From contig NZ_LGDG01000020.1 in the NCBI RefSeq assembly GCF_001279775.1, positions 1 through 20,147 of the forward strand: a stretch of DNA of 20,147 nt. Direction: 5' to 3'. Each line of letters starts with the position of its first letter. Positions within the stretch are counted from its first letter, which is position 1. Below the pieces are notes generated by a model, which saw nothing but the letters and a program-made list of their open reading frames with translations, did no database searches and had not been told where the DNA came from. Below are positions 1 to 7,306 of the stretch, piece by piece. Origin of the DNA: Streptomyces sp. MMG1533. Its GTDB lineage: Bacteria; Actinomycetota; Actinomycetes; Streptomycetales; Streptomycetaceae. The position numbers and the translations under genes are program-made.

Positions 1-34
1 GGGACCCTGTGGGAGAGTAGGACGCCGCCGAACA
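1..34 (+). rRNA. rrf: 5S ribosomal RNA, 3' end (partial)
   Basis: The window opens inside a 5S rRNA gene. The bases GGGAGAGTAGGACGCCGCCG followed by AACA match the conserved 3' part of actinobacterial 5S rRNA (the GAGAGUAGG helix and the terminal helix strand). Only about the last 34 bases are present; the 3' boundary is placed by recollection of the usual terminal stem and may be off by one or two bases. A strong terminator follows 10 nt later, as expected at the end of a 16S-23S-5S operon running left to right. The protein operon on the other strand converges on it. Confidence 0.88.
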
Positions 35-43
35 AATTTTGAG

Positions 44-76
44 AAAGGCCCACACCTTATGGTGTGGGCCTTTTTT
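44..76 (+). terminator. rRNA operon intrinsic terminator
   Basis: A perfect 13-bp stem (44-56 with 61-73, core GGCCCACACC) closes a four-base TTAT loop and runs into a T tract (71-76). This is a textbook factor-independent terminator placed just after the 5S gene. On the opposite strand the stem is flanked by A and T runs too, so it could also stop leftward transcription from the DUF58 operon. Confidence 0.93.
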
Positions 77-89
77 GTGTTTCCGTTCA

Positions 90-106
90 GGGGGCCGGCC
101 GCCCCC
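90..106 (-). terminator. possible terminator hairpin of the DUF58 operon
   Basis: GGGGGC (90-95) and GCCCCC (101-106) are perfect complements around a 5-nt loop. The hairpin sits 20 nt past the stop codon of the leftward DUF58 gene and before the rRNA terminator. It has no U tract on the minus strand, so alone it is a weak terminator; together with the neighbouring hairpin it may separate the two convergent operons. Confidence 0.4.
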
Positions 107-125
107 GCCCTCCCACAGCGATACG

Positions 126-1436
126 TCATAGGCGCCCTGCGGCCTTCAGGGCCAGATATGCGTCTGCCAGTGCGGGGGCCAGGTCATCAGGCGTGGCATC
201 CACGACCGTGACGCCATGACGGCGGAGTTGGTCCGCGATGCGATGGCGTTCGGCCTGGGCCTGGGCGGCGGCTGCGGCCTCGTAGACGGCCTCGGTGTTT
301 CCGCGGGCCGTGGCCATGCCGGCGATGTGCGGGTCGGCCACCGATGCCAGCAGGATCGTGTGGCGCTGGGTCAGCTGGGAGAGGACGGGCAGCAGGCCCT
401 CCTCGACCGGGGCCGCGTCGAGGGTCGTGAGCAGGACGATCAGGGAGCGTCGAGGGGCCGCCCTGAGTGCCGTTGCCGTAAGACCTCTCGAGTCCGTTTC
501 GACGAGCTTGGGTTCCAGGGTTGCCATGGCGTTGACCAGGGACGGGAGCACGTCGCCTGCCGCACGGCCCTGGACGAGGGCACGTACGCGACGGTCGTAT
601 GCGAGCAGGTCGACGCGGTCGCCGGCGCGGGATGCCAGGGCTGCCAGGAGCAGTGCCGCGTCCATGGAGGCGTCCAGGCGGGGAGCGTCGCCGACACGGC
701 CCGCTGACGTGCGGCCGGTGTCAAGGACCAGGAGGATGTGGCGGTCGCGTTCGGGGCGCCAGGTACGTACGGCGACCGTGGTCTGGCGGGCTGTGGCGCG
801 CCAGTCGATGGAACGGGTGTCGTCGCCGGGGACGTACTCGCGCAGGCTGTCGAATTCCGTGCCCTCGCCGCGGGTGAGCACACTGGTGCGTCCGTCCAGT
901 TCGCGCAGGCGGGCCAGCTTGGAGGGCAGGTGCTTTCGGCTGGTGAACGGGGGCAGGACGCGTACCGTCCAGGGGATCTTGTGGGTGCCCTGGCGGGAGA
1001 AGAGGCCGAGGGGGCCGTACGAGCGGATCGTGACGCGGTCGGACTGGCGGTCACCTCGGCGGGTCGGCCGTAGACGAGTGGTCACGCGGCGGCGTTCGCC
1101 GGCCGGGACCGTCAGACGGTGGCGGGAGTCCGCCACTTCTGTACCGGGCTGCCAGGCGCTGGGGGGCCAGGCGTCGCGCAGGTGGGCGCGGAGTGGGCGG
1201 CGGGACGGGTTGGTGACGGTGAGGGTGACGTCGGCGGTGTCGCCCAGGCGGACCGACGTGTCGCCCGAGCGGGTCAGGCCGAGGCGTCGTACCGGTGCCG
1301 CGAGTGCGAAGTCGCAGGCACAGGCGACGGCCAGGGGGGCGTTGACCGCGAGGATGCCTGTCCAGCCGGGCTCCCAGATGCCGACCGGGAGGGAGCCCAG
1401 GGCCGCGAGGAGCGCGGCGCGTCCGGTGAGTGCCAT
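126..1436 (-). CDS. DUF58 family protein (VWA-like, MoxR-associated)
   Basis: This 436-residue protein is a DUF58 member, a family almost always encoded beside MoxR ATPases and thought to act as a VWA-like partner or adaptor. Two hydrophobic stretches (about residues 7-20 and 27-47) should anchor it in the membrane. A beta-rich segment (about 55-165) precedes the DUF58 signature at 194-212 (E-F-D-S-L-R-E-Y-V-P-G-D-D, then R208, I210, D211, W212). A MIDAS-like DxGxxS lies at D239-S244, suggesting a metal-binding VWA fold. The ATG overlaps the TGA of moxR by one base (TGATG) and has no clear Shine-Dalgarno sequence, so translation is probably coupled. It is the last gene of the five-gene operon. 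The biochemical function is not established. Confidence 0.93.
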   Translation of the reverse strand: MALTGRAALLAALGSLPVGIWEPGWTGILAVNAPLAVACACDFALAAPVRRLGLTRSGDTSVRLGDTADVTLTVTNPSRRPLRAHLRDAWPPSAWQPGTEVADSRHRLTVPAGERRRVTTRLRPTRRGDRQSDRVTIRSYGPLGLFSRQGTHKIPWTVRVLPPFTSRKHLPSKLARLRELDGRTSVLTRGEGTEFDSLREYVPGDDTRSIDWRATARQTTVAVRTWRPERDRHILLVLDTGRTSAGRVGDAPRLDASMDAALLLAALASRAGDRVDLLAYDRRVRALVQGRAAGDVLPSLVNAMATLEPKLVETDSRGLTATALRAAPRRSLIVLLTTLDAAPVEEGLLPVLSQLTQRHTILLASVADPHIAGMATARGNTEAVYEAAAAAQAQAERHRIADQLRRHGVTVVDATPDDLAPALADAYLALKAAGRL

Positions 1437-2428
1437 CAGCGGGGGACGGGGACGTGGGCGAGGATCGCGTTGATGACGGAGTCGGCCGTCACGCCTTCCA
1501 TTTCGGCCTCCGGGCGGAGTTGTACGCGGTGGCGGAGAGTAGGGAGGGCGAGGGCCTTGACGTCGTCGGGGGTCACGTAGTCGCGGCCGGTCAGCCAGGC
1601 CCAGGCGCGGGCCGTGGCGAGCAGGGCGGTCGCACCGCGCGGGGAGACGCCGAGGGTGAGGGACGGCGATTCGCGGGTGGCTCGGCAGATGTCGACCACG
1701 TAGGCGGTGATTTCCGGGGAGACCGTCGTCTTGGCGACCGCGGCGCGGGCGGCTTCCAGGTCGGCCGGGCCTGCGACGGGGCGTACGCCGGCGGCGTGCA
1801 GGTCGCGCGGGTTGAAGCCCTCGGCGTGCCGGGTGAGGACGTTGATCTCGTCCTCGCGGGAGGGGAGCGGGATCGTCAGCTTGAGGAGGAACCGGTCCAG
1901 CTGGGCTTCGGGGAGGGGGTAGGTGCCCTCGTACTCCACCGGGTTCTGGGTCGCGGCGACCAGGAACGGGTCGGGGAGCGGGCGGGGGGTGCCGTCGACC
2001 GTGACCTGGCGTTCCTCCATGGCTTCGAGGAGGGACGACTGGGTTTTGGGCGGGGTGCGGTTGATCTCGTCGGCCAGGAGGAGGTTGGTGAAGACCGGGC
2101 CGGGCTGGAAGGAGAACTCGGCGCTGCGGGTGTCGTAGACCAGGGAGCCCGTCACGTCGCTCGGCATCAGGTCGGGGGTGAACTGGACGCGCTTGGTGTC
2201 GAGTTCGAGTGCGGATGCGAGGGCGCGGACGAGCAACGTTTTGGCGACTCCAGGGACTCCTTCAAGGAGAACGTGTCCGCGGCAGAGGAGGGCGACGACG
2301 AGACCGGTCACGGCGGGGTCCTGGCCGACCACGGCCTTGGCGATCTCGGCGCGCAGGGCTTCCAGGGCGGCTCGGGCGGTGCCCGGATCCCCGGCGTGCA
2401 CGGCGTTGTCAGTGGTCGGGTCCATCAT
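1436..2428 (-). CDS. MoxR family AAA+ ATPase
   Basis: A 330-residue MoxR-type AAA+ ATPase, a putative chaperone that uses ATP to activate or assemble partner proteins. Visible motifs are Walker A GVPGVAKT (57-64), Walker B LLLADEIN with D120/E121, sensor 1 AATQNP (158-163), an LDRF arginine-finger region (177-180) and sensor 2 SPRG with R264. Length is normal for the family. The chosen start is the first of two adjacent ATG codons (2428); it overlaps the stop of the upstream DUF4350 gene in an ATGA arrangement. A GAGAGG about 10 nt upstream can serve as ribosome binding site. The next gene, DUF58, overlaps by one base. The reading frame stays open upstream through the DUF4350 gene, but that part is an Arg/Pro-rich shadow. 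Confidence 0.95.
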   Translation of the reverse strand: MMDPTTDNAVHAGDPGTARAALEALRAEIAKAVVGQDPAVTGLVVALLCRGHVLLEGVPGVAKTLLVRALASALELDTKRVQFTPDLMPSDVTGSLVYDTRSAEFSFQPGPVFTNLLLADEINRTPPKTQSSLLEAMEERQVTVDGTPRPLPDPFLVAATQNPVEYEGTYPLPEAQLDRFLLKLTIPLPSREDEINVLTRHAEGFNPRDLHAAGVRPVAGPADLEAARAAVAKTTVSPEITAYVVDICRATRESPSLTLGVSPRGATALLATARAWAWLTGRDYVTPDDVKALALPTLRHRVQLRPEAEMEGVTADSVINAILAHVPVPR

Positions 2429-3627
2429 GGACGGCGTACCTCTCTTTCGAGGGCGTCGAGTTGGTCGGCGAGGGAGACGAGGGCCGCGTCGTCGCTGGGC
2501 GGCGGGCCGAAGAGGAGAGAGTGCATGGCCTGTCCGTCTCCAGGGCTGTGGAGGTGGGCGGACAGGGCGGGGAGCAGTACTTCGGGCGTGTGCGCCTGGG
2601 TGACGGGGACGCCTACGAGGGGGGCGAGGCGAGTGCGGGTGGTGGAGCGAAGAGCGGTGGCCGCGCGGTCTCGGGCGTTGGCCTTGCGGTAGAGGCGGGC
2701 GCGGCCTTCGACGGTTTCGGAGGCGCGGATCGCCACGGGGAGTTTTTCGGGCACGAGAGGGCCGAGTCGGCGTGCCCGCCAGAGGGCGGCGAGGGCCGCG
2801 GCGATGAAGAGCTGCAGTGTGCCCCAGAGCCAGCCCGACGGGAGCAGGTCGAAGAAGCCCTTTTCGTCGTCCGGGTCGGTGGCGGCGCTGTCGGAGAGTG
2901 AGGGGAGGTACCAGACCAGATGGGGGCGGGAGCCGAGGAGTTGGAGGGCGAGCGAGGCGTTGCCCTGCTCGTCGAGGGTGTCGTTGTAGAGGATGTCGGG
3001 TGCGCCGAGTGCGACGGTGTCGCCGCCTCCGGAGGTGTCCGGGACGCGCACCAGGGTGGCCAGGCGCTCGCTGGGGTAGCACTCGTCGGCGTCGGGCCGG
3101 GTGGCGGTGTAGCGGATGCCGCCCGTGTCGGCGGCGCCCGCGCGCTGGGCGGCGGGCAGGGTGCAGTCGGGGGAGAGTGTCGAGTCGAGGCTGGTGGCGG
3201 GGCTGGCGACGACGCCGGGGGCGAGTCGTTCGACGGACAAGCTGCCGGGGGCGACGAGGACGGTGCGGCCGCCGGAGTCGGCGGTCCCGGAGCGCAGTTC
3301 GCTCTGTTGGCCGTGCGTCAGGAGGTCGGGGACGGCGACCAGGAGGGTGGTGTCCGGGCCGGCCGCGGCGTGCGCCTCGGCGAGGGTGGTGACCACGCGG
3401 GTGGAGACGCCCCGGTCGGCGAGGAGTTCGGCGACGGCGCGGCTGCCGTAGGGGTCGGCGGAGCGTGGATCGAGGGTGCCGTGCCGGGCGTCGGAGCGGA
3501 TGGCGGCGATCGCGACGGCCGCCACCAGCAGCACCACGAGAGCAAGGACGACGCCTCGTGCGCGGGTCCACACCTGGCGTGCGGTGGGCGAGGCCGAGGT
3601 GGACGGAAGCGTGGCCTCGGTGGTCAT
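2425..3627 (-). CDS. DUF4350 domain membrane protein
   Basis: A 400-residue protein with one N-terminal transmembrane helix (about 25-43), an extracytoplasmic DUF4350 domain (about 48-215, beginning with the typical DPRSADPYGSRAVAELLADRG-like stretch) and a second helix (about 266-283), then a cytoplasmic Arg-rich C-terminal part of about 115 residues. DUF4350 resembles a class I glutamine-amidotransferase/GATase-like fold in family descriptions, but no catalytic role is known. ATG at 3627 overlaps the stop of the DUF4129 gene by 4 nt (ATGA), and its own stop overlaps the moxR start by 4 nt. The context says it is the membrane partner of the MoxR/DUF58 pair. Two Cys (155 and 183) lie in the predicted extracytoplasmic part and might form a disulfide; this is inference. 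Confidence 0.88.
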   Translation of the reverse strand: MTTEATLPSTSASPTARQVWTRARGVVLALVVLLVAAVAIAAIRSDARHGTLDPRSADPYGSRAVAELLADRGVSTRVVTTLAEAHAAAGPDTTLLVAVPDLLTHGQQSELRSGTADSGGRTVLVAPGSLSVERLAPGVVASPATSLDSTLSPDCTLPAAQRAGAADTGGIRYTATRPDADECYPSERLATLVRVPDTSGGGDTVALGAPDILYNDTLDEQGNASLALQLLGSRPHLVWYLPSLSDSAATDPDDEKGFFDLLPSGWLWGTLQLFIAAALAALWRARRLGPLVPEKLPVAIRASETVEGRARLYRKANARDRAATALRSTTRTRLAPLVGVPVTQAHTPEVLLPALSAHLHSPGDGQAMHSLLFGPPPSDDAALVSLADQLDALEREVRRP

Positions 3628-4484
3628 TCGGCGGCTCCCCGGCGGGTGTCGTGGGCCGCGCTGTGGACCGTGCTGGGGCTGCTGCTCGCGAGCAGAGGCT
3701 TGGTGCGCTCCAGGTCGCGGTCGAGTTCGGCGATGCGGTGGTACGACTGCTCGGTCCCCGCGCGTCCGCCGTATGTCACGTCGTCGAAGTCCCGGGCGGC
3801 GGCGCGCAGTCGGTCTGCCTGCGAGGGCAGTGCGCGACCCGCCTCGGCGGCCGCCTCGTCGGCGGTTCGGCCGGGCCGGGCGTCGAGAAGGGCGCGTTCC
3901 TCGAGGGAGCGGACGATGGCGCGCATGTGCTCCTGGACGGCCTGGCTCCAGTGGCCCTGGGTCGCGTGGGCCTCGGCGGCCGCGCGGTGCTCGGCGGCGC
4001 TGCGGGGGCGATCGTCGAACAGTGCGGCGGAGGACGTGGGTTCGCGGCGCGGGGTGCCCAGGCGCCACCAGAGGGCGCCCAGGACCGCGAGGACGGCCAC
4101 GATGACGACCACCAGGCCGAGCGCTCCGCCGGGGGTCGCGGCCGAGGCGGTGTTGAACAGCTTGTCGACCCAGTCCCAGAAGGCGTCCAGGGCGCGCTGG
4201 AACCAACTGGGGTCGTTCTCGTGGTACATCCGCTTGGACAGTTCGCGCCGGGCCGCCTCTCGCGCGGGGTCGCGCGGGATCGTCAGGGGTGGTTCGTCGC
4301 TGGAGCGGGAGAGCCACAGCACGGATGTGTGGTCGGCGGGCAGCACGGCACCCACCGATGTGCCGCGGACGCGCAGCAGGGCCTGTACTGATGTGTCGCC
4401 GACGCGGCGCGCGGTGCGTACGGCCGTGTCGGCGGCGTTCGGCAGTGCCGGTACCGCTGTGAGAACTCCCCCCGCCAGGCTCAC
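3624..4484 (-). CDS. DUF4129 domain membrane protein with N-terminal 11-residue repeats
   Basis: A 286-residue protein. A single transmembrane helix (about 121-140) is followed by a cytoplasmic DUF4129 domain (about 160-260, with ARDFDDVTYGGR near its end), a domain found in MoxR/transglutaminase-type operons. The N-terminal part carries four in-register 11-residue repeats (residues 18-61: ADTAV..., GDTSV..., RGTSV..., DHTSV...) before the common TIPRDPAREAARRELS stretch, which is unusual. The start is GTG at 4484, with GGGAG 8 nt upstream, 4 nt after the preceding stop. An ATG at 4489 is out of frame and hits a stop two codons on. The gene overlaps the DUF4350 gene by 4 nt. Function is unknown; it is probably one membrane component of the MoxR-DUF58 assembly. 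Confidence 0.88.
   Translation of the reverse strand: MSLAGGVLTAVPALPNAADTAVRTARRVGDTSVQALLRVRGTSVGAVLPADHTSVLWLSRSSDEPPLTIPRDPAREAARRELSKRMYHENDPSWFQRALDAFWDWVDKLFNTASAATPGGALGLVVVIVAVLAVLGALWWRLGTPRREPTSSAALFDDRPRSAAEHRAAAEAHATQGHWSQAVQEHMRAIVRSLEERALLDARPGRTADEAAAEAGRALPSQADRLRAAARDFDDVTYGGRAGTEQSYHRIAELDRDLERTKPLLASSSPSTVHSAAHDTRRGAAE
4302..4433 (-). repeat. four tandem 11-residue (33-nt) repeats inside the DUF4129 gene
   Basis: Residues 18-28, 29-39, 40-50 and 51-61 align without gaps on the pattern x-[DGH]-T-[SA]-V-x6: ADTAVRTARRV, GDTSVQALLRV, RGTSVGAVLPA, DHTSVLWLSRS. At DNA level the three later units share a GATGTG-like core on the plus strand, and units have diverged elsewhere. 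The block lies on the predicted extracytoplasmic side, between the N-terminal hydrophobic start and the conserved TIPRDPAREAARR stretch. Confidence 0.7.
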
Positions 4485-4488
4485 CGCA

Positions 4489-5838
4489 TCAGCTCCCGGG
4501 TGCGGGGGTGGTGCCGTAGCCCTGGACGCCTGCGGCGCGGGCCAGTTCGAGGTCGAGGCCTTCGCGGCGGATGCGCTGGTCGATGTAGAGGAGCACGGTG
4601 ACGCCCGCCGTGATCGGGAACGTGATCATGGAGCCGATCACCGAGCCGATCCCGCTGATGATGAGGAACGTCCAGCCGAGATCGCCGGTGCCCTCCATGA
4701 AGCCGGTGAAGCCGTCACCGCTGAACGCGGCGGCGAGGAAGGTGAAGGGGAGGACGACGATCGCCGCCATGATGTTCGCGATGATCCCCGCGAGGAGCTG
4801 GATGCCGAACACCCGCCACCAGGAGCCGCGGACCAGCTTCGCGGAGCGGCTCATCGACTTCACGATGCCCTGCTTCTCCAGCATCAGCGCGGGCGAGGCC
4901 AGGGAGAAGCGCATCATCAGCCATACGGCGACGACGCCGGCGCCGAGGCCGCCGAGGACCGCGACCGCAGCGCCTGCCCCGGCCTCGCCCGAGACGGCCA
5001 CGAGGATGCCGGGCAGCACGCCCACGAGGACGATTCCGACGGCGATGAGCATCAGCAGGAGGATCAGGCCCAGCAGCTTCAGCACCTGGGGGCGGGCGTC
5101 GCGCCAGGCCTCGCCGGTGGTGACGGGGCGGCCGAGCACCGCGCGGCTGGTGACGGTGGTGAGCAGGGCGGTCGCGATGACCGTGCCGATCAGGGTGATC
5201 GCGAAGACGACAACGCTGCCGAGCATGGCGCCGCCCATGGCGCGGGTCACTTCGTCGAGCGTGGCGCTCGGGTCGTTGAGGGCCTCGGCGTCGGTGGTGT
5301 CCTTGAGGACGAGCCCCTGGAGCAGGATGACCACGATCTCCGTGACGACCGCGACGGTCAGCGAGATGCCCAAGACCGTGCGCCAGTAGGTGCGCATGGT
5401 GGAGACCGCGCCGTCGAGGATTTCGCCCACGCCGAGGGGGCGGAGGGGGATCACGCCGGGCTTGGCCGCGGGCGGCGGGCCGCCCCAGCCGCTGTACCCG
5501 GGAGTGCCGTATCCGCCGCCCCAGCCTCCGTATCCGCCGCCGCCGGGAGGGCCGTAGCCTCCGTGTCCGCCGGGGCCGGCGGGGGGTTGGGCGCCCCAGC
5601 CCGGGCCGGGCGGTGGGGGTGGCGGCGTCTGGCCGGGAGCCGGGTGGCCGGTGGGCGCGGACCACTGGCCGGACGGAGGCTGCTCCTTGGACCACTTCGA
5701 GCCGGGGCTCTGCGGGTCCGTTCCCGGCTGCTCCGCAGGATTCGCGGCGTCGGGCCGGTCGGCGGGGCCGGACGCGCCGGGCTCGTGCCCGTCGGAGGGG
5801 GCGGATCCGGGCGACGCCCAGCCCGGAGTGTCCTTCAT
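4489..5838 (-). CDS. polytopic membrane protein, GDPD-anchor-like domain, Gly/Pro-rich N-terminus
   Basis: A 449-residue protein. Residues 1-125 are low complexity: Pro/Ser-rich, then Gly/Tyr/Trp-rich repeats (GGYG, GGWGGGYG). From about 130 (PLRPLGVGEILDGAVSTMR) it matches the hydrophobic domain often annotated as glycerophosphoryl diester phosphodiesterase membrane domain, with six predicted helices (about 155-175, 207-230, 254-282, 288-312, 343-370, 389-417). No phosphodiesterase catalytic domain is present, so it should not be called an enzyme. ATG at 5838 has AAGGAG 5 nt upstream. As the first gene of the five-gene operon it may form the membrane platform for the DUF4129/DUF4350/DUF58 proteins; this is inference. 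The promoter must lie in the 140-nt divergent gap to mtnA. Confidence 0.88.
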   Translation of the reverse strand: MKDTPGWASPGSAPSDGHEPGASGPADRPDAANPAEQPGTDPQSPGSKWSKEQPPSGQWSAPTGHPAPGQTPPPPPPGPGWGAQPPAGPGGHGGYGPPGGGGYGGWGGGYGTPGYSGWGGPPPAAKPGVIPLRPLGVGEILDGAVSTMRTYWRTVLGISLTVAVVTEIVVILLQGLVLKDTTDAEALNDPSATLDEVTRAMGGAMLGSVVVFAITLIGTVIATALLTTVTSRAVLGRPVTTGEAWRDARPQVLKLLGLILLLMLIAVGIVLVGVLPGILVAVSGEAGAGAAVAVLGGLGAGVVAVWLMMRFSLASPALMLEKQGIVKSMSRSAKLVRGSWWRVFGIQLLAGIIANIMAAIVVLPFTFLAAAFSGDGFTGFMEGTGDLGWTFLIISGIGSVIGSMITFPITAGVTVLLYIDQRIRREGLDLELARAAGVQGYGTTPAPGS

Positions 5839-5978
5839 CGTCGCTCCTTCACGGTGCCCGTCCGCGGTCGCGGCGGCAGGTTGGCAGCCATCGTGCCATG
5901 GGGTGGTCGTCGACGGACCAGCCGCGGTATGGGCCGGCCACCTTCAATTGTCCGCGGGATAAGGGGCAGACTGACCGC
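5839..5978. promoter_or_regulatory. divergent intergenic region between the membrane operon and mtnA
   Basis: This 140-nt gap separates two divergent genes, so it must hold promoters for both. On the minus strand AAGGAG precedes the 5838 start. On the plus strand AAGGGG (5961-5966) lies 12 nt before the mtnA ATG, which is long for a Shine-Dalgarno sequence. I see no convincing -35/-10 pair by eye. Confidence 0.5.
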
Positions 5979-7127
5979 ATGGCTGATCAGTACGCGCAAA
6001 CCGGCGAGGACAGCAGGCCCACCGAGATACCGGCGATCCGTTGGGAAGAGCCACCCGAAGGCCCCGTACTGGTGCTTCTCGACCAGACGAGACTGCCGGC
6101 CGAGGAGGTCGAACTCGTTTGTACGGATGCGTCGGCGCTGGTGGAGGCGATCCGTTCGCTCGCCGTGCGCGGGGCGCCGTTGCTCGGCATCGCGGGGGCG
6201 TACGGCGTCGCGCTCGCCGCCGTGCGTGGGTTCGACGTGGACGACGCGGCGAACGCCCTGGCGGGTGCCCGCCCCACGGCGGTGAACCTCGCCGTCGGGG
6301 TGCGCAGGGCCGAGTCCGCGTACCGGGCGGAGCTCGCCAAGGGCGGTGACGCCCGGCAGGCCGCCGACGCGGCGCTGGCCGCGGCGCGCCGGCTGCACCA
6401 GGAGGACGCCGAGGCCAGTGGCCGGATGGCAGAGCGGGGGCTGGCGCTGCTGGACGAGCTGCTGCCTGGCGGCGGGCACCGGATCCTGACCCACTGCAAC
6501 ACCGGGTCGCTGGTGTCCGGCGGTGAGGGGACGGCGTTCGCGGTGGCGCTCGCGGCACACCGGGCGGGGCAGCTTCGGCGGCTGTGGGTGGACGAGACGC
6601 GCCCGTTGCTGCAGGGAGCTCGGCTGACGGCGTACGAGGCGGCGCGCAGCGGTATGGCGTACACCTTGCTGACCGACAACGCGGCGGGTTCGCTGTTCGC
6701 GGCCGGGGAGGTGGACGCGGTGCTGATCGGGGCGGACCGCATCGCGGCGGACGGGTCGGTGGCGAACAAGGTGGGGAGTTATCCGCTCGCGGTGTTGGCG
6801 CGGTACCACCATGTGCCGTTCATCGTGGTGGCGCCGGTGACGACGGTGGATGCGGACACGCCGGACGGAGCGTCGATCGAGGTCGAGCAGCGTCCTGGCC
6901 ATGAGGTGACCGAGATCACAGCGCCCCAGGTGCCGGTGGCGGGAGCGGAGGCGGGCGGTGGGGTCCCGGTGGCGCCGCTGGGGACTCAGGCGTACAACCC
7001 GGCGTTCGATGTGACGCCGCCCGAGCTGGTGACGGCGATCGTCACCGAGGAGGGTGTCGTTTCGCCGGTGACGGCTGAGGCGCTTGCTGAGCTGTGTGAG
7101 AGGGCGCGGCAGGTGACGATCGGCTGA
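5979..7127 (+). CDS. mtnA: S-methyl-5-thioribose-1-phosphate isomerase
   Basis: This 382-residue cytoplasmic enzyme converts 5-methylthioribose-1-phosphate to 5-methylthioribulose-1-phosphate in methionine salvage. Diagnostic motifs are RGAPLLGIAGAYG (64-76, phosphate-binding RGAP), THCNTGSL with catalytic Cys173, and GADRIAADGSVANKVGSY with Asp252. The fold is shared with eIF2B alpha/beta/delta, and older annotation calls such proteins translation initiation factor subunits; the Cys and Asp make the isomerase call firmer. ATG at 5979 was chosen because homology begins soon after it; the frame is open further upstream but overlaps the divergent gene. An extra Gly/Ala-rich stretch, VPVAGAEAGGG (318-328), precedes the conserved AYNPAFDVTP loop and looks like a small local duplication. 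No other salvage genes are adjacent. Confidence 0.94.
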   Translation: MADQYAQTGEDSRPTEIPAIRWEEPPEGPVLVLLDQTRLPAEEVELVCTDASALVEAIRSLAVRGAPLLGIAGAYGVALAAVRGFDVDDAANALAGARPTAVNLAVGVRRAESAYRAELAKGGDARQAADAALAAARRLHQEDAEASGRMAERGLALLDELLPGGGHRILTHCNTGSLVSGGEGTAFAVALAAHRAGQLRRLWVDETRPLLQGARLTAYEAARSGMAYTLLTDNAAGSLFAAGEVDAVLIGADRIAADGSVANKVGSYPLAVLARYHHVPFIVVAPVTTVDADTPDGASIEVEQRPGHEVTEITAPQVPVAGAEAGGGVPVAPLGTQAYNPAFDVTPPELVTAIVTEEGVVSPVTAEALAELCERARQVTIG

Positions 7128-7223
7128 GGGAATCCGCCTCGGGTTTGCCGGGCGTGGCACCCCTGGCTGCCGCGTCCGGCCCCGCCTGGCATCCTCGGGG
7201 ACATCAACACCAGTCGGCGAGGG

Positions 7224-7253
7224 CAGACAGTAGCGACGCCGTACGACTATCGT
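7224..7253 (+). promoter_or_regulatory. candidate mtrA promoter
   Basis: CAGACA (7224-7229, 4 of 6 matches to TTGACA) is 18 nt from TATCGT (7248-7253, fits TANNNT), giving a leader of about 45-50 nt before the mtrA ATG. The -10 overlaps the first GTCAC motif. The call is by eye and tentative. Confidence 0.3.
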
Positions 7254-7297
7254 CACAGGCCAGTGACCTCTCTCACCAGCGCCCCGGTCACTGTTAC
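7252..7297 (+). promoter_or_regulatory. candidate MtrA binding sites (GTNAC repeats) upstream of mtrA
   Basis: GTCAC (7252-7256) and GTGAC (7263-7267) form a near-perfect inverted repeat, GTCACAGGCCAGTGAC. Twenty nt on, GTCAC (7287-7291) and GTTAC (7293-7297) form a direct repeat with 6-nt period. Mycobacterial MtrA recognises GTCACAGCG-like direct repeats, and the first site here reads GTCACAGGC. Overlap with the likely -10 and 5' leader suggests autorepression; this is inference. Confidence 0.45.
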
Positions 7298-7306
7298 GAG
7301 AATGGG

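Noticed and set aside
4487..4489. ATG overlapping the stop of the six-helix protein as the start of the DUF4129 gene
   Set aside because: It is out of frame with DUF4129 and meets a stop after two codons. GTG 4484 with GGGAG at good spacing is better.
5464..5640. Gly/Pro-rich repeats in the six-helix protein gene as a CRISPR or tandem DNA repeat
   Set aside because: The periodicity is irregular and explained by Gly-Tyr-Gly/Pro codons in a coding frame; there are no spacers or exact repeats.
2920..6285. 1121-codon plus-strand open frame across the membrane operon and mtnA start
   Set aside because: Gly/Arg/Ala/Asp-rich, low complexity, no recognisable family, and opposite to four well-supported genes.
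5979..7127. Annotation as translation initiation factor eIF2B subunit
   Set aside because: The fold is shared, but the catalytic Cys173 and Asp252 motifs identify MtnA.
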